Shown here piece after piece: positions 52,871 to 63,131 of a stretch of DNA of 64,000 nt. The notes under the pieces were generated by a model that saw nothing but the letters and a program-made list of their open reading frames with translations, was not told the DNA's origin and searched no databases. Numbering within the stretch: the stretch's first letter is position 1; each line of letters starts with the position of its first letter. This stretch comes from Cyanophora paradoxa (Eukaryota; Glaucocystophyceae; Cyanophorales; Cyanophoraceae). The position numbers were made by a program, and so were the translations under genes. The stretch is taken from positions 62,001 to 126,000 of the forward strand of contig QPMI01000129.1 of assembly GCA_004431415.1 (NCBI GenBank). Direction: 5' to 3'.

Positions 52871-54087
52871 TTAGAGAGACTGGTACCATCCTAGTAATGG
52901 GCAGCGGATATAAGATAAGATAGGCGATAATACAATAGGGAGGGTGACCGACAGCGCAAAGGGCGGGCGATGGATCAGCCTTCGGGTGGAGAGGGGGCCG
53001 GCGCGGCTGCGGGCGACCCTGCGCGGCCAGGTCAGAGCTGCAGGGCAGGGCGGGGCCGGCTGCGAGGCCGCGAGGGGCGCGGCACCTTCCGACGGGAAAG
53101 AGGAGCGGGAGCGGGGGGTAGTGGCGGGGATGGTGGGGATCAGGGACGCGATGGAGGGGAGGGGCGCCTCCCGGGGGGGTACCGCGAGGGCCGCGAGCTC
53201 GGGCCGGGGCGCGGCGGCGGGGGCGCCCCCCGCGCCCCCCCCGGAGAAGGAGGCGGGGGAGGGGGAGATCAGGACGGAGGCGGCGAGGGGGGAGGAGTCA
53301 GGGAGGGGTTCGGAGGCCTGCTGCGGGGCGGGGGAGGGGCGCGCCGGCGGCCGGTACTCGATCCGCAGCATTGCTGTGCAGTCGCAGGAGGGCACGGCCG
53401 CCGTCAGCTTCAGCGCGATCTCCGCCTGCGGAGGGCCGGCCGCGGGGCCGCGCGTCAAGGGGGTACAGGGAGCGTTTGGGGGGTACGGCGCACGTCGGCC
53501 CACTCGTCCTTGACGAGCTTGCCGAAGACGGCGACGACTGCGGTGCCCAGGCGGGAGCCGCCGCTCTGCGCGCTGAAGACGCGCACGAAGACGAACGAGA
53601 CCGCCTCGTGGTCCACGTCGAACGACCACTCTGCGAACGAAGGGAGGGGCACCGGTCTCGCGAGGGCTCCAAGGGGGGCGGGGGGCGGTGCAGGGGGGGT
53701 ACCCTCGTGGAACTCGCAGTCGTTGAGGGAGAGCAGGCGCGGGTTCGACTCCTTGATCTTGTCCGCGATTTGTATTTGCGTAATCAAGTTCGCGGCCTGC
53801 GCGGTGCGTGCGTCGTGAGCGGCGCCCGCCGCTCGGGTCCGGCGGGGGCGGGCCGCTCGCCTGCAGGTGCTTCGCCGCGGAGCCCGTGACCCGCACCGAC
53901 ATGATGCGTATCCGCAGCTGCGGCCGGGCGGCGTCTCGGATCGAGTGGGCGCGAGCGAAGCGGGCCAGCCGCGTGCGCGGACCTGGCCGCGGGGCCCCGT
54001 CTCTCCCGGAATGCTAGGTCCGGTCGAGAACGCGGGAAGGAGCGCCGAAAGGGGAGAGTTAGCTGCGAGTAGCGCCTCCGTCGTCAT
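52871..54087 (-). CDS. C2-domain-like protein with a Ser/Pro/Ala-rich tail
   Basis: Proposed start ATG at 54087: MTTEALLAANSPLSALLPAF, exon end TGPRGQ at gtccgc. The next exon, LRIRIMSVRVTGSAAKHLQ, ends at a GC donor (gcgagc, about 53865). Then AANLITQIQIADKIKES and RLLSLNDCEFHE (about 53800-53705), EWSFDVDHEAVSFVFVRVFS and LGTAVVAVFGKLVKDEWAD (about 53635-53500), and AEIALKLTAAVPSCDCTAML followed by RIEYRPPA (about 53435-53350). The order of strands (RIMSVRV... HEEWSFDV... FVFVRVFS... LGTAVV... W... LRIEYRPP) is that of a C2 lipid- or membrane-binding domain. The usual Ca2+-binding Asp residues are not obvious. The long tail of Ser/Pro/Ala (about 53350-53060) may contain an intron, and the stop position (52871) is uncertain. 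Confidence 0.5.
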
Positions 54088-54809
54088 GTGCGGCGGCAGC
54101 TCCGTCGGCCGCTTGGGCAGCGGGCGGAGGCGGCCCGTCGAGTACCCCGAGCCGCCAGGCCCCTGCAGCTCAGCGCCAGCCTCTCCCCCGATCTGACGCG
54201 ATTCCGGCGGCGCAGGGAGAACCAGCAGCCATGGCTGAGCTCGCCCGCGCTCGTCAGAAGGCCCCAAGGAAGTCGCGCGAATCGCAACGAGCGCACCGGG
54301 AGGTCCTCGGTGGGAGTGCTCTCGGACTCTCCCGCACAAAGCTTATCTCTTATCAGGTCGAAGAAGCTGAGCCCGCACACCGACGAGCCGGCTTTCATCG
54401 CCGAGCGCGAGTGCAATCGCTTCTTCCAACGGCCTCGACTGCCCCGGTGGCCGCTTCAGCTTCGAAATTCAAGCGCGCGCGAGGATGCTAGCGCGCTAGC
54501 GCTGCACCGCCTCTTAGGCGAAAAAAAACGCCGGTTCCGAGTTAATGTACGGGGGCGCAGAATGGGAGGGCGGGGCGAATCGCAGAGAGGGGGAGGAGGC
54601 GGGGGGGTTCGCTCGGCCGGGGGGTGCTCGAGCCTTGCACAATCTGCGCGCGAAGCACGCTCTACCCCGTCGAATACAGAGCCCTTGTTTCCGCCGATCA
54701 GTGTTCTTGTTCTTCCGGGTAGCAGCCTGGCAGCTTGCAGGTGCAGGGCGCGCGTCAGCACAAGCGGGCGATGCCCCCGGCGTGCGCCAGGGAGGCCTTC
54801 ACTAAGGCC
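54088..54809. other. Divergent spacer that may contain a plus-strand first exon
   Basis: A plus-strand ATG at 54231 opens MAELARARQKAPRKSRESQR followed by AHRE at a possible gtcctc donor. A second protein-like stretch in another frame is LSPHTDEPAFIAERECNRFF (about 54365-54425). These could be 5' exons of the kinase downstream or a short separate gene. I could not join them in phase with confidence. Confidence 0.3.
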
Positions 54810-57800
54810 ATGGACGCAGACCGGCACAAGCGCCCCCGCGTAGAGCCGCCCGCCGACGACTCGCCACCAGCCGTCAACTCGTCGGCTCTCATCGAAACAG
54901 TCCAGTTCTTGCTCGACCGGCTCGCCGGGAAGGGCGAATCGTACCGAGTCAAGGTTCTCCGCGGCCGCCAGGGGCAAGGGCCGCCGCAGACCCTGGTCGA
55001 GCTCGTCCCGAGGAGTAGAGGATCTTCGTGTAGAGAAGATACCAGGAACACAGCGATGTGCGCAGGCTCGCCGGGCGCGACAGCGCTTGTCTCCGAGAAC
55101 ACGCTCAGCCTCGCGGACGGTGGTTCCTCGGAGGTGTGTGATGTATGCCGAATTCGTTTCCAATTGTCTCACACAATCGTGCAGCCGAGTCCGTGCACGC
55201 CGGAGATCCGGGAGTGGGCAACAGTCGAGCAGCTTGCGAGCGGTGACAACAATGGGACTGGTACTCGGGAGGGCGCCCTTGCTGCCCCTACCGCGGAAGC
55301 ACCCCAGTTTCGTGCACTGGAGGTAAGACAACGGCGAAGCGCGCTGTGCGCATCGAGCGGGCCGGCAGGTCGACCCTCCGAGTGGATGCCATGGCCAGCC
55401 GCTCAGCGCGCGAAAGCGGCGGCCCAGCGTGAACCAGGACGTGCTCTACCGCTTCGCTATGGAGAATGTCCACGATATGATCTCCATCAACCAGACGGAT
55501 TCCACGGTTCGCCGTTTACTTCGGCTCCTTCGGCGCGCTGGCCACTTTTGATCCGCGGCAGATTGTGTACGTGTCCCCGTCATGCGAGCGCATCTTCGGG
55601 TACAAGCCGAGCGAGATGGTGGGCCGCAAGGGCTACGAGTTCGTGTACCCCGAGGACGAGGTGCCCGCGGCCGCCCGGCCTCGAACGCCCCTCCCTCCCC
55701 GCACGCTGAGACGTCGCGCGCAGCAGACGATTCGGCCGCAGCACGCGGCGAGCATCGAGAGCGGGACGAACCAGGGGACCTTCCGCATCCGCCGCAAGGA
55801 CGGCACCCCGAGGCGAGCGAGCGAGCTGCGCTGCGCTGCGCCCCGCTCCGCCGCGCCGTCGGCTCACGGGCGGCCGGCGCAGGACGGTGGAGTTCCTGAC
55901 GAAGAAGGTGACGGGGCCGGCGGGCACGCCCCCGCCCTCCTCTTCCGCCTCCGCCTCGGGGGCCTCCTCGGGGGACGAGGGCGGCCCCGCCCCCGCCGCC
56001 CCCGCCCACTTCGTCTGCGTCTGGCGGGTGCCCACTTGGCGGCCGCCTGCGCCTCGCCCGCCGGCGCCTCGGCTGAGAGCGGGGCGGGGCGGGCAGGACG
56101 TCACGGAGCGGCAGCAGGTGGAGGAGGAGCGGGCCCGCGCCGAGCGCGAGCGCAGCGCCCGCGAGGCCGTCAGCCAGTACGTCGCCTACACCTGCCACGG
56201 TCCGCCGTCCCCAGCCGGCCGCCCCGCCGCAGGCGGTGGGGAGGCTTCGGCGAACCCGAGCGCTCGCGCGCGCTCCCTGCGGGGAGTGATCGTTCGCGGG
56301 GCGCGGGGCGGGGGCAGAGCTGCGGAACCCGGTGCAGGGGATCCTGGGCTTCGCGCAGCTGCTGCGGGAGGGGGCGGCCGACGAGGTGCAGGCCGGCTAC
56401 GCCGAGGTGCGCCCTGGAGTGGCGCGGGGCGCGGGGCGCGGGGCGCGGGGCGGCGCGCTCGGGCAGGCGCTAACGAGCGGAGCGGGGGAAGGCGGTGGTG
56501 GCGTGCTCGGGCCTCGTGCTGGCCCTCCTCAACGACGTGCTCGACCTCGGGCGGCTCGAGGCGGGGCGGGCCGAGCTGCGGGAGGAGCCCTTTGCGCTGC
56601 GCTTCGCCCTCGAGACGGCCGTCCGCGTCCTCGCGCCGTACGCCGAGGAGAAGGGCCTCGCCCTCGCCGTGCGCCCGCCCCCGCCTCTCTTCCTCTCTCC
56701 GTGGCCCGAGGCCGGCACTCTCGATCCGGGTCTAGCTCGAGCTCCAGGAGCGATGGGCGGCGCGGCGCTGGCTCCTCGCTGACGGGGCAGCTCGCTGGGG
56801 CGGGGGCGCAGCTGGAGGTGGCGGGGGAGGTGCCGGAGATGGCCGTCGGGGATGCCGCGCGCCTCGCCCAGGTCCTGGTGCGCGCGCTCGAGCCGGCCGC
56901 GCCTGCAGCTCGAGCTCGTGCTCCAGCTCGGTCAAGCGCGCTGAGGCGCCCGCCCCGCGCAGTTGAACCTCATCAGCAACGCGATCAAGTACACGCCCAG
57001 CGGCGGCGTCCGCGTGCTCGTCGGCCCCGACCCCGCCTTCGCCGCGGCGCCGGCGCCCCCGGCCTCCTCCTCCCCCGCGCCCTCCCCCGCCGAGTGCTTC
57101 GGGGTGGTGGTGCGGGTGGTGGACACGGGGGTGGGGATCGCGCCCGAGGAGCTCCCCAAGCTCTTCACCAAGTACAGCCGCCTGCGCGCCTCGCTGCCCG
57201 GCGGCGGCGGCGAGGGCGGCCTCGACGACCTCCGCCGCGCCGGCTGCAGCCCCCTCAAGCACTCCACCGGCCTCGGTGCCCCCGATCACGCCCCTCGCTC
57301 CCCTGCCCCTGACGCGCCCCGCGCCTGCGCCCGCCCGCGCGCGCGTGCGCAGGGCTGGCGATCTGCAAGGAGGTGGTGGGCCTGCTGGGCGGCTCGATAT
57401 CCGTGCGGCCGGGCCCCGGCGGCGCCGGCTCCGAGTTCTACTTCACCTGCCGCTTCCGCCACGCCCCGCCGGCCCCCGCCCCCGAGGAGGCCCAGGCCTG
57501 CGCGCCCGGCCACGCGGCGCTCGGCTCGGCCGCCTCCTCCTCGGGGTGCCCCTCGGGCCGCTTGACGCCGGACCGGGGCCTGGGGGCGGCGGGGGCGGGG
57601 GCGGGGCCCCTGGAGTCGCCCCTCTCGGTGCTCGTGGCGGAGGACAACCCGGTGGTGCAGGCGCTGCTGCGGCGGCGGCTCGAGCGCCTCGGCTGCCCCT
57701 GCCGCGTCGTCGGGGACGGGCGGGCGGCGGTGGCCGAGGCGCTCGCCCGCCCGTACGACGCCGTCCTCATGGACTGGGTCATGCCCTTCCTCGACGTGCG

Positions 57801-58117
57801 CGCCCCCGCCTCCGAGACGCCTTGAAGAGGGGCTGACGTCCAGGCAGGGGCTGGCGGCGACGCGGGAGATCCGGGCGAGCGGGTCGCGGGTGCGGATCGT
57901 GGGGGTGACGGCGAACACGCGCCCCGAGGACCAGGCGATGTGCCTCGAGGCCGGCATGGACATGGTCCTCCCCAAGCCCTTCACCGCCCAGCAGCTCCGC
58001 GCCGCCCTCCTCGCCCCCGCCCGCCCCGCCTCCGCCCCTGCCGCCCCGCACTCCCCCTCCCCGCTCCCCTCGCCCCTCCCGGCCCCGGCGGACGCCCGGC
58101 CGGCCCCCACTCCGTGA
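54810..58117 (+). CDS. Soluble PAS-domain hybrid histidine kinase with C-terminal receiver domain
   Basis: Two-component signalling protein. The start (ATG at 54810, alternatively 54771) gives MDADRHKRPRVEPPADD with a nuclear-signal-like KRPR, then ALIETVQFLLDRLAGKG. The PAS domain spans an intron at 55507-55561: VLYRFAMENVHDMISINQTD, then IVYVSPSCERIFGYKPSEMV and GRKGYEFVYPEDE. Its later part is SGTNQGTFRIRRKDGTPR, TVEFLTKKV and HFVCVWR. DVTERQQVEEERARAERE leads into the HisKA helix AVSQYVAYTCHELRNPVQGI; the phospho-acceptor His codon is 56196-56198, with an intron beginning two bases later. The ATPase domain has LNLISNAIKYTPSGGVRVLV (N box), VVVRVVDTGVGIAPEELPKL (G1) and AICKEVVGLLGGSISVRPGP (G2). 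The receiver has LSVLVAEDNPVVQALL, YDAVLMDWVMPFLD (phospho-acceptor Asp) and DMVLPKPF. It ends at a TGA at 58115-58117. No membrane helix is seen, so it is probably cytosolic or nuclear. Confidence 0.9.
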
Positions 58118-59127
58118 TCCCGTGAGATCAAGATATCTTATTCGCAGCGCAGCTTTGATTATTCTAGTGCCGGTTTGAGGTTCCTGCTTTTTCGTGTGTC
58201 CGGGCGGCCCCCTAGAGCTATGTGTGGCCAGGACCGCGCCATCCTTCAGATTTGATTTTTCTCGAGCGCTAAGAGATAGGTCTCAGAACAGCTGCCATGG
58301 ACTTGCTCCCGATCTCTTTCCCCTGACCGCCTTCGGCCATGTACCATAGCACGCTCCCTAGTAATTTTTCAAACCAGCTTCCGAGGCTTCAGCTGCAAGG
58401 AGTTTTTGAGTGCGAGTGCCCGTCTTAGTTCCCAGCCCGGCAGACTCACGCGCATCTGGTGATCTCATGATTACCGAAAGACCTTCATCATTTATAGTCT
58501 TAAAGAACATAGCCCGTTATTCAATGATTTATTCGCTTGTCACAGTGTTGCATCGGTCCCGGGTGCAGTGTGTCTATCGTAGTATTCGGTATTCTCGACT
58601 CCATAATGTCATAGACTATACCTCGACCACCCATCAGACTCGCGATTCACTGAGTCAGGACCGGAACCGGGAACTAGTACTACGGTACTCGAGAGCTGGA
58701 GGCTCGCCGAGTCGAGGGTCTGACGGTCGACGTCCGATGATCCGGGGATCATCATCGGATCCGGATCCGGATCCGTCGCTATACTATGATAGGCCTAGGG
58801 TGCCAAGGGGCGTGTACCGTAGTCTGCCGCCGCGGCGCGGGTCCGGTAACAAACGGTAGACCTCCTTTTCAAAGTTTCTCAGAGTCTAGAACTCGGGCCC
58901 CCCGGACCGCACTGCGGCATTACTATGATTAATATGTTGTAGATCTCGCACGAGCTGGGTAGACATGCATGGATCGATATCATTGAATATCTCAATGAGA
59001 ATCTTCGCAAAAAGAGTGCCCGCGGCCGACAAAAAGCAAAGATCTAGATCTAGGGCCACGCATAAATTAAATAAACCCCGGAAGGAGAGTTGAAGGCGCC
59101 AAGACGGCGCGCGGCTGACGGCCGCGG
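58118..59127. other. Convergent spacer without a supported gene
   Basis: The stretch is moderately AT-rich, with ggatccggatccggatccg at 58758-58776 and several ctagtactacggtact-like palindromes. It probably holds the 3' untranslated regions of the kinase and the minus-strand gene. No RNA gene is recognised. Confidence 0.5.
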
Positions 59128-62100
59128 CTAGGCAAGGGGGGCAAACTCGTGGTGCCCGACGCCGAGCCCCGCCGCCGCCGCCGCCGCCGCTGCCGCCTCC
59201 GATTCTCCGTGCGAGCCCTCCTCCTGCGCCGGCCCCGGCGCTCCAGTCAAGAATTGAAAAGTGTGGCGGCCGGGCGCCGAACATGAAGGAGGAGACGTGC
59301 ACAGATCTAGACGTACCACGAAGGGGCCTAGGTCCAGACCGGCCGCCTCCGCCCAGAGGCCGGAACAGAGCGACGCCTCCTCGGCTCCCGCCGCGCTGTA
59401 CGCTTCGACCACCGCCGCGCCGGCGCTGCCCCCCGCGGCCGCGGCCGCCGCCTCCTCTGAGGAACCCTCCTCGGCAGATTCGAACCCGTACGAGGCCGCG
59501 ATCGCCGCCACCTCTGCGGCGCACAGTCAGAGATCTAGAGCGGGCCGCGAGGCGGGGAAGGGGGAAGGCAAGCCGCGCCGGGGCGGAGGCCTACGCTCGC
59601 GTGGCTCTCCGCGACCTGGGGCGCCGCGTCTAGGCGCGCCTCTGCCGCCGCCGGGGCAGGCCCCTCCTGCGGTTCCGGCTCCGAGGCGGCCGCGGCAGGC
59701 CCTTCTTGCGGCTGCTGCTCCGCGGGCGTAGACTCCTCTTGTGGCTGTTGCACTGCGGGGGTAGACTCCTCCTGCGGTTCCGGCTCCGAGGGCATAGACT
59801 CCTCTTGAGGCTCCTGCTCTGCGGGGGTAGCTATAGGCCCCTCCTGCGGTTCCGGCTCCGCGGGCGTAGACTCCTCTTGAGGCTCCTGCTCTGCGGGGGT
59901 AGGCCCCTCCTGCGGTTCCGGCTCCGAGGGGGTCGGCCCCTCTCGAGGCTCCTGCTCTGCGGGGGTAGGCCCCTCCTGCGGTTCCGGCTGGGCGGCCCAC
60001 TTTTCGGCCGCCGCCGCTGCCTTTTCCTCTACCGCCCCCTTGGCCTTCTCCTTCCCCTTGTCCAGCGCCTATTCCGGTCGCGTCCGTCCGACGGTCATCT
60101 TGAGGGGCGGGCAGCAGCGGGCTCGCGTCGCACCTTTTTGCCCCACTTCTTGGCGCGGCTCTTGGCGCCATTCTTTCCGGCCTGCGGCAATCGTGTGGGA
60201 GGAGGGAGGCGCAGGAGCCACGAAAGCACGGCTCCAGCAACGGATTCGCCCTCGGACCTTCTTCGCCCTGCCCTTCGCCGCCTTGGCGCCCTGCCGCGAA
60301 GCTCCCGCTCTCAGCGGCGGAGCCGAGCGGGGGTACAGCAGCATCGAAATCGAATGCACACCTGCTTGATGGCCTTCTTTCCGGCCTTGCGGCTGTGCTT
60401 GAGGCCCTGCGCGGCAGATCGGGCCTCGGTGAGGCGCCAGGGGGAGGAGGGGGCCCCGCCGGCGCGCCTGCTTCCCGAGCTTCTTGGCGCCGGCCTTGGC
60501 CATCGCCTGCGAGGTCGAGCGCGATCGATGAGGGGCGTGCGTGGGCGGCCGGGGGCAGAACACGGGCGGGGAGCGCGCCTTGCCGCCCGCCTTCCCGCCC
60601 GCCTTGAGGGCTGCCTTGGACGCCCCTTTCACCAGCGCCCTGCGCGCGCTCGCCGGCTCGGGCCGAGGAGGCGCGGAGAGGGCGGAGCGGGGAGGCCGGC
60701 GGGGGCGCCGGCGGGGGCGAGGGCGGCGACGCACTTGGCGCCGGCCCTGAGAACGGCCCTGCGTGCCGGCCGCTTGCGTTCGGTGCGCGGCGTTGCCCCC
60801 GATCGAAGAGAGGGCGCGAGATCTAGATCTAGAGGGCGGCCGGGGCCGGGTGCGGGCGGAGGTGGCGCATGCACGTGCGCACTTGCCGACCGCTTTCGCG
60901 GCGGTCTTGGCGGCGACGCCGAGGGCGGCCCTGCGCGGGGCCCCCGGGGCCGCGTAAGCTGGAGGGGACAAGGCGTTGGGGTGGAGGGGAGGCGGAGGCG
61001 GAGGCGCATGCGCATGCGCACTTCCCCGCGACCATGCCGATGCCGACGCCGGCGCCGGCGCCGCCGGTGGCGACGGTGACGGCGACGCCGGCCCCGATCG
61101 TCGCCGCTGTCGTCCCGATATCCGTCGCCAGCGACACCTGCCGCCCCATCTCGATCGCGATCGCGCTTCGGGGCGAGATCTAATGCGGGATGGACGCTTC
61201 GAAGCGGGCCGCCTCGGGCCCGGGCCGGGGCGAGAAGGGCGGCGGTGGGTCGAAGTCACGAGGCGCGCAGGGGCGCGCGAGCGCGCATGCTTGAGCGTGC
61301 TTTGAGCCCACGCTTTTAACTTCAACGCTTTAATTCGATTTGGATCTAATCTGGGAGCGCACGCCGTGCTTGAGCATGCCGTGCACGTCGCCCTTTGCCG
61401 CCGACTGCACGAAGCCGTGCCCAGTCTCCACGTAGTCTGGAGCAGTCGAGGAAGCAAAGCTTGGTGAGCGATCGAGCTCGAGGGCCAGGCGTGCGCATGC
61501 CGGGCCGGGGCCGGGCGCATGCACCGCCGACGATCGGGACCTGCGACAGAGCGCGCTCCGCATCAGAGGACAGCGGGGGTGACGCAAATGGAGGAGGGGG
61601 CGGTGGGCATGCGCCGCACCGTCTTCGCGAGACCGAGGCCTGCCGCGCACGTGCACCCCGGAGCAGCGCCGCCCGTCAAGAGCGCCCACACCGATCGAGA
61701 GGGGACGCGGGTCGGAGCCGGCCCGCACCGTGCTTCGCTATGCCTGCGGCCGACGTCGAGGCCACGATCAGCGGCGGGGCGGGGCGGGCGGGGACTCCGG
61801 CACGGCCTGCAGCTAGCTATAGGGCGGCGGGGCGGGGAGGGCGCGGACCCTTGAAGTTGCCGATCTTGATCGACTGGTCGAGGGGCGCCCCCGCGTCAGC
61901 GTGTTCCGCGCCGCGGGGATGACGGGGGGGGAGGGGGGGGGGCGGTTGGGGGGGGTTTGGGGGGGGGGGGGTGGGGTGGGGGTGGGGGTGGGGGAAGAAA
62001 GAGGGGGAGGCCACCTTAATCAAGCCCTTTCCGCTCTTCACCATCTCTGCGCAGGAAAGGGTGGGGGGGTTAGGGACAGTGGTCGCCCCGCGGGCGCCGC

Positions 62101-63131
62101 ATCGCACCGGGGATCTTGAGGGCCTGGGGGGAGGAGGGGGGAGGTACATGAGCGCGGGAACTGAAGTCGAAAGAAAGAAAGGGAGGGGGTGGACAGTAAA
62201 GGCGCACGTCCTTGCCGAACGTGAGGGCGGACTTGCCGAGGCCCTTGAAGTTGCCCTTCTTCAGCATCTGCGCGCCCGAGTCAGCGGCCCCGCCTCGAGC
62301 CCGAGCGCCCCTCGCCCCTCGCCCCTCGCGCCTTCCAGTTCTGCTTCATGCCGGCGATGCCGCCCTTCACCATGTTCTGCGCGTCCGATGCGAACTTGCC
62401 CACCACCGGGATCTGACCGCGTGCCCGGTTCGCTTCATGACGGGGGGGGAGGACCCCCGGGGAGGGGAAATGCGGGGGGGGGTACAGTACCTTGCTCGCG
62501 AACTTGGTGGTCTTGTCCAGCGCTTTCTTCGCGAATTTGAGACCCCCCTTCGCGGCCTTCTTGACACCCTTGAAGCCCTGCGCGCGGGCGGCTCAGTCGG
62601 CAAAGGGCGCGCCTGTGGACGGCGTGCCCCTCCGGCTATAGCTATAGCTAGGTCGGTAGAGCGCTGGGCCCTTTATGCAGAGGCGGGGCGGCCTCCGGGC
62701 TGGGCCCGGACGGGCCATGGCCGCCGGGCGCCAGCACGCGGAGATCCAGCCCTAGATCATTGCTGTATAGGCCACGGGCACGGATCGGGGGCCTTGGGCG
62801 ACTTGCCTTCTTGGCGACATTCTTGACCTTCTTGAACCCCTGCGAGCGCGCGAGCGGAGTTGGTCGCCTGCGCTACGCGATAGGGCAGATCTTGCCGCGC
62901 GCGCGCGCGGTCGCGCAGTGGCCGTATGCATAGCCGGCGCCGGGCCGGGGCGGTGCTGGCGCATGGCGCGCTTCGGATCCGGATGTTGATCATACCTTTT
63001 TTACCTGCGTCCGTCCGGCCCGCAATCGCGTCAGGACTTTGCGTGGCGGCTGGCGCGTCTAATCTGATCGAGGAGAGCGGGGAACGGCGCGCCTTCTTCT
63101 TGACCTTCTTGAACAGCTTCTTCAATCCCAT
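59128..63131 (-). CDS. Low-complexity protein, family member 3: Lys/Ala/Gly units on many short exons, acidic repeat tail
   Basis: Function unknown. The start is MGLKKLFKKVKKKA (ATG at 63131). About fifteen short exons follow, most carrying one basic amphipathic unit. Examples are QGFKKVKNVAKKA (about 62840), GVKKAAKGGLKFAKKALDKT (about 62575), GKFASDAQNMVKGGIAGMKQ (about 62400), AQMLKKGNFKGLGKSALTFG (about 62270), and AEMVKSGKGLIKVA (about 62055). More are VQSAAKGDVHGMLKHGVRS (about 61420), a Gly/Ala/Val stretch ATIGAGVAVTVATGGAGAG (about 61110), AALGVAAKTAAKAVGK (about 60930), and ALVKGASKAALKAGGKAGGK (about 60640). AMAKAGAKKLGKQA (about 60500) and AGRKNGAKSRAKKWGKKV (about 60185) follow. 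An 11-residue acidic repeat (PEPQEGPTPSE type) occupies about 59995-59690. The end is VAAIAASYGFESAEEGSSEE and an Ala-rich run, HHEFAPLA, then a TAG at 59128-59130. The YxxE plus Ala/Glu tail links it to the genes at 6.8-12 kb. Exon joins are by eye. Confidence 0.55.
59680..60000 (-). repeat. 33-bp coding repeat (Pro/Glu/Gln-rich, 11 residues)
   Basis: On the minus strand the units read PEPQEGPTPSE, PEPQEGPTPAE, QEPQEESTPAE and variants, about nine copies. One unit is interrupted by a tagctatag-like insertion near 59829 that adds two codons. The array is acidic, in contrast to the basic N-terminal part of the same protein. Confidence 0.8.
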
